From: Lysobacter_F sp035645555 | Lineage (GTDB): Bacteria > Pseudomonadota > Gammaproteobacteria > Xanthomonadales > Xanthomonadaceae | Reading direction: 5' to 3' | Length of the DNA: 64,000 bases | NCBI GenBank assembly: GCA_035645555.1 | Contig: DASQMI010000086.1 | Coordinates: 1 to 64,000 of the forward strand | Shown here: positions 62,406 through 64,000 of the stretch, one piece after another | Layout of the letters: every line of letters starts with the position of its first letter | How positions within the stretch are numbered: the stretch's first letter is position 1 | Notes under the pieces: model-generated | Database searches by the model: none | What the model was told of the DNA's origin: nothing | What the model saw: only the letters and a program-made list of their open reading frames with translations | Made by a program: the position numbers and the translations under genes

Positions 62406-63671
62406 ATGGCACGCCTCCTGGAGAAGCTGCTGTTGGCGCTGCTGCTGGCGTGGGCGTGCACGCCCGCGGTGGTGCCCGCCTCCGCCGCGCCGGCGACCGC
62501 AGGCCGCGCGCATGCGGACGCCGACGGTGCACTGGCGCGCGAGGTCGCGCGCCGCATCCACGACGTGCCGCGGCTGGGCGATGTCGTGGTCACCGCGCGT
62601 GCCGGCGAAGTGCGTCTCGACGGGACGGTGGTGAGTGTCGAGGACCGCGCGCTCGCGGCGCAGATCGCCGGCCAGAACGCCGGGGTCAGAGGCGTGCAGA
62701 ACCGCGTGCGCGTCAGCGCGCGGCTCACCGACCGGTTCGAAGCCGCCTACGCGCAGGTGATCGACAAGCTGCTGCGCTTCGTCGCCTCGCTGCCGGTGCT
62801 GGCAATCGCGCTGCTGGTGGTCGTGGCGGCATCGTGGTTGGGACGCCTGCTTGGGCGCCGCGTGCGCCTGCGCCGGCTGCAGCGCCGCAATCCGTACCTC
62901 GACATCCTGGCGCAGCGCTTCGTGCGCTGGATGATCACGCTCGCCGGCGTGCTGGTCGCTCTTGACCTGCTCGGGGCGACCGCCGCATTCGGCGCCGTGC
63001 TGGGATCGGCCGGTGTGGTGGGCCTCATCGCCGGCTTCGCGTTCAAGGACATCGCCGAGAACTACATCGCCGGCATCCTGCTCGGCCTTCGGCGCCCGTT
63101 CTCGCCCGGCGACCATGTGCTGATCGACCGCGTGCACGAAGGCAAGGTCGCGGCGCTGACGTCGCGCGCAACCGTGCTGATGACGCTCGACGGCAACCGT
63201 CTCACTCTGCCGAACGCGCTGGTGTTCAAGTCGGTGGTGTTGAACTTCAGCCACAACCCGAAGCGGCGCTTCGATTTCCTGATGCCGGTGGACCCGGGCA
63301 TGCGGATCGGTGTGGCGCAGCGCGCGGCGCAGGAGGCGGTTTGCACGGTCGACGGCGTGCTGCAGGATCCGGCACCGGCGGTGCTGGTCCATGAGTTCCA
63401 GCCCGACCGCATCGCGCTTTCGGTGCAGGGCTGGATCGACCAGCGCCACAACGACCTCGGCCGCGTGCGCAGCGAGGTGATGCGTGCGGTCAAGGGCGCG
63501 CTCGATCGCGCCGGCGTCGCCCGCGCGCGTTCGCTGCCGCCGCTGCCCGAGGATCACCGTTCGGGAGTCGAGAACGGCCCGCACGGCGACACCTCGGTCA
63601 ATCGCGACATCGACGAGCAGCTCCAGGCCGAACGCGAGCGGCACGACGGCCACGACCGCAACCTGCTGTGA
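62406..63671 (+). CDS. MscS-family mechanosensitive channel with BON domain
   Basis: A 421-aa inner-membrane channel. A signal peptide leads into a periplasmic BON domain (about 40-105; DVVVTARAGEVRLDGTVVSVEDRALA). Three transmembrane helices follow. The pore-lining TM3 reads VLGSAGVVGLIAGFAFKDIAENYIAGI, with the alternating Gly/Ala of MscS. The beta domain is RPFSPGDHVLIDRVHEGKVAAL. The fusion of a phospholipid-binding-type BON module to MscS is less common than plain MscS. It converges with the partial gene at the window edge. Confidence 0.92.
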   Translation: MARLLEKLLLALLLAWACTPAVVPASAAPATAGRAHADADGALAREVARRIHDVPRLGDVVVTARAGEVRLDGTVVSVEDRALAAQIAGQNAGVRGVQNRVRVSARLTDRFEAAYAQVIDKLLRFVASLPVLAIALLVVVAASWLGRLLGRRVRLRRLQRRNPYLDILAQRFVRWMITLAGVLVALDLLGATAAFGAVLGSAGVVGLIAGFAFKDIAENYIAGILLGLRRPFSPGDHVLIDRVHEGKVAALTSRATVLMTLDGNRLTLPNALVFKSVVLNFSHNPKRRFDFLMPVDPGMRIGVAQRAAQEAVCTVDGVLQDPAPAVLVHEFQPDRIALSVQGWIDQRHNDLGRVRSEVMRAVKGALDRAGVARARSLPPLPEDHRSGVENGPHGDTSVNRDIDEQLQAERERHDGHDRNLL

Positions 63672-63677
63672 CGCTGC

Positions 63678-64000
63678 TCAGCCGGCGCAGAACGCCGCGT
63701 AATCGATGAAGCCGGGAAACGCACGCCCGGGCGCGCAGACCGCGCAGTCCGGGTCCGGTGGCAGGCGCGTCTCGCGGAAGCGCATGGCGAGTGCGTCGAA
63801 GTTCAGTACGCGTCCGGCCAGCGGCTCGCCGATGCCCAGGATCAGCTTGATCGCCTCGGTGGCTTGCAGCAGGCCGATCACGCCCGGCAGCACGCCGAGC
63901 ACGCCGGCCTCGGCGCAGTTGGGCGCGGCTTCGGGCGGCGGCGGTTCCGGGAACAGGCAGCGATAGCACGGCAGCGCGCCGCGGTGGCGCCCTGCGTCGA
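63678..64000 (-). CDS. MoeB/ThiF-like adenylyltransferase, C-terminal part
   Basis: The 3' end of a gene whose start lies outside the window; about 106 residues are visible. LPCYRCLFPEPPP supplies the first zinc CxxC, and NCAEAGVLGVLPGVIGLLQA the conserved helix of MoeB/ThiF/HesA E1-like enzymes. The second CxxC is in DPDCAVCAPG. This enzyme adenylates the C-terminus of a sulphur-carrier protein for molybdopterin or thiamine synthesis. MoeB and ThiF cannot be told apart from this part. Confidence 0.88.
   Translation of the reverse strand, partial: DAGRHRGALPCYRCLFPEPPPPEAAPNCAEAGVLGVLPGVIGLLQATEAIKLILGIGEPLAGRVLNFDALAMRFRETRLPPDPDCAVCAPGRAFPGFIDYAAFCAG

Noticed and set aside
60128..62728. 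An 866-codon minus-strand frame ending in the cold-shock protein
   Set aside because: Only its last 69 codons, from the ATG behind AAGGAG, are real; the rest is antisense to the DUF456 and PLD genes.

Overview
This is a 64-kb, GC-rich and almost fully coding stretch of a gammaproteobacterial chromosome, most probably from the Xanthomonadaceae (Lysobacteraceae). The main evidence is a block laid out as in Xanthomonas: carA-carB-greA-rpfE-recJ, then rpfD-prfB-lysS-rpfG-rpfC facing rpfF. TAGAAT/TACAAT-type -10 boxes, several placed only 6-7 bases before an ATG, also fit this family. The genus cannot be fixed from the window alone.

Layout. 0-3.2 kb: two tandem Tat-exported tyrosinases. 3.6-13.2 kb: dapB, carA, an unknown membrane gene, carB, greA, rpfE, recJ. 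13.2-22.4 kb: an acyltransferase, rpfD, prfB with its programmed frameshift, lysS, and the DSF quorum-sensing core rpfG-rpfC/rpfF. rpfB and rpfH are not here; a TraB/PrgY-family gene lies upstream of rpfF. 24-28 kb: hydrolase plus TetR regulator, agmatine-to-putrescine genes aguA/aguB, and rpmJ (L36). 28.4-36.7 kb: cmk-rpsA-ihfB-lapA-lapB, then a WecA/WbpL-like transferase, a WbpM-like dehydratase and galU. 36.7-45.5 kb: a frameshifted membrane gene, an oxidoreductase, the psrA-fadB-fadA fatty-acid operon with a PsrA-type operator, a PRPP-synthetase paralogue and a PaiB-like protein. 45.6-51.7 kb: an accessory-looking stretch with two related small unknown genes, a dif-like XerC/XerD site, a DUF2726 gene, and a four-gene chaperone-usher pilus operon preceded by a variant GEMM-I (c-di-GMP-I) riboswitch. 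51.8-64 kb: a cyclopropane-fatty-acid synthase, a response regulator coupled to a seven-domain EAL protein, tcdA, cytochrome c', a lipoprotein, an M35-like protease, a cold-shock protein, a cardiolipin-synthase-like protein, a BON-MscS channel, and the C-terminal end of a MoeB/ThiF-like gene at the edge.

How the genes connect. Cyclic di-GMP links much of the window. RpfF makes DSF, RpfC senses it, and RpfG degrades c-di-GMP. The pilus operon appears to be read through a c-di-GMP-class riboswitch whose binding-core bases differ from the reference. Nearby is a large EAL protein with a degenerate GGDEF. The riboswitch variant, the dif-like site and the rpfB-less rpf locus are the observations most worth following up. 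No CRISPR array, tRNA, rRNA, insertion sequence or prophage was seen.
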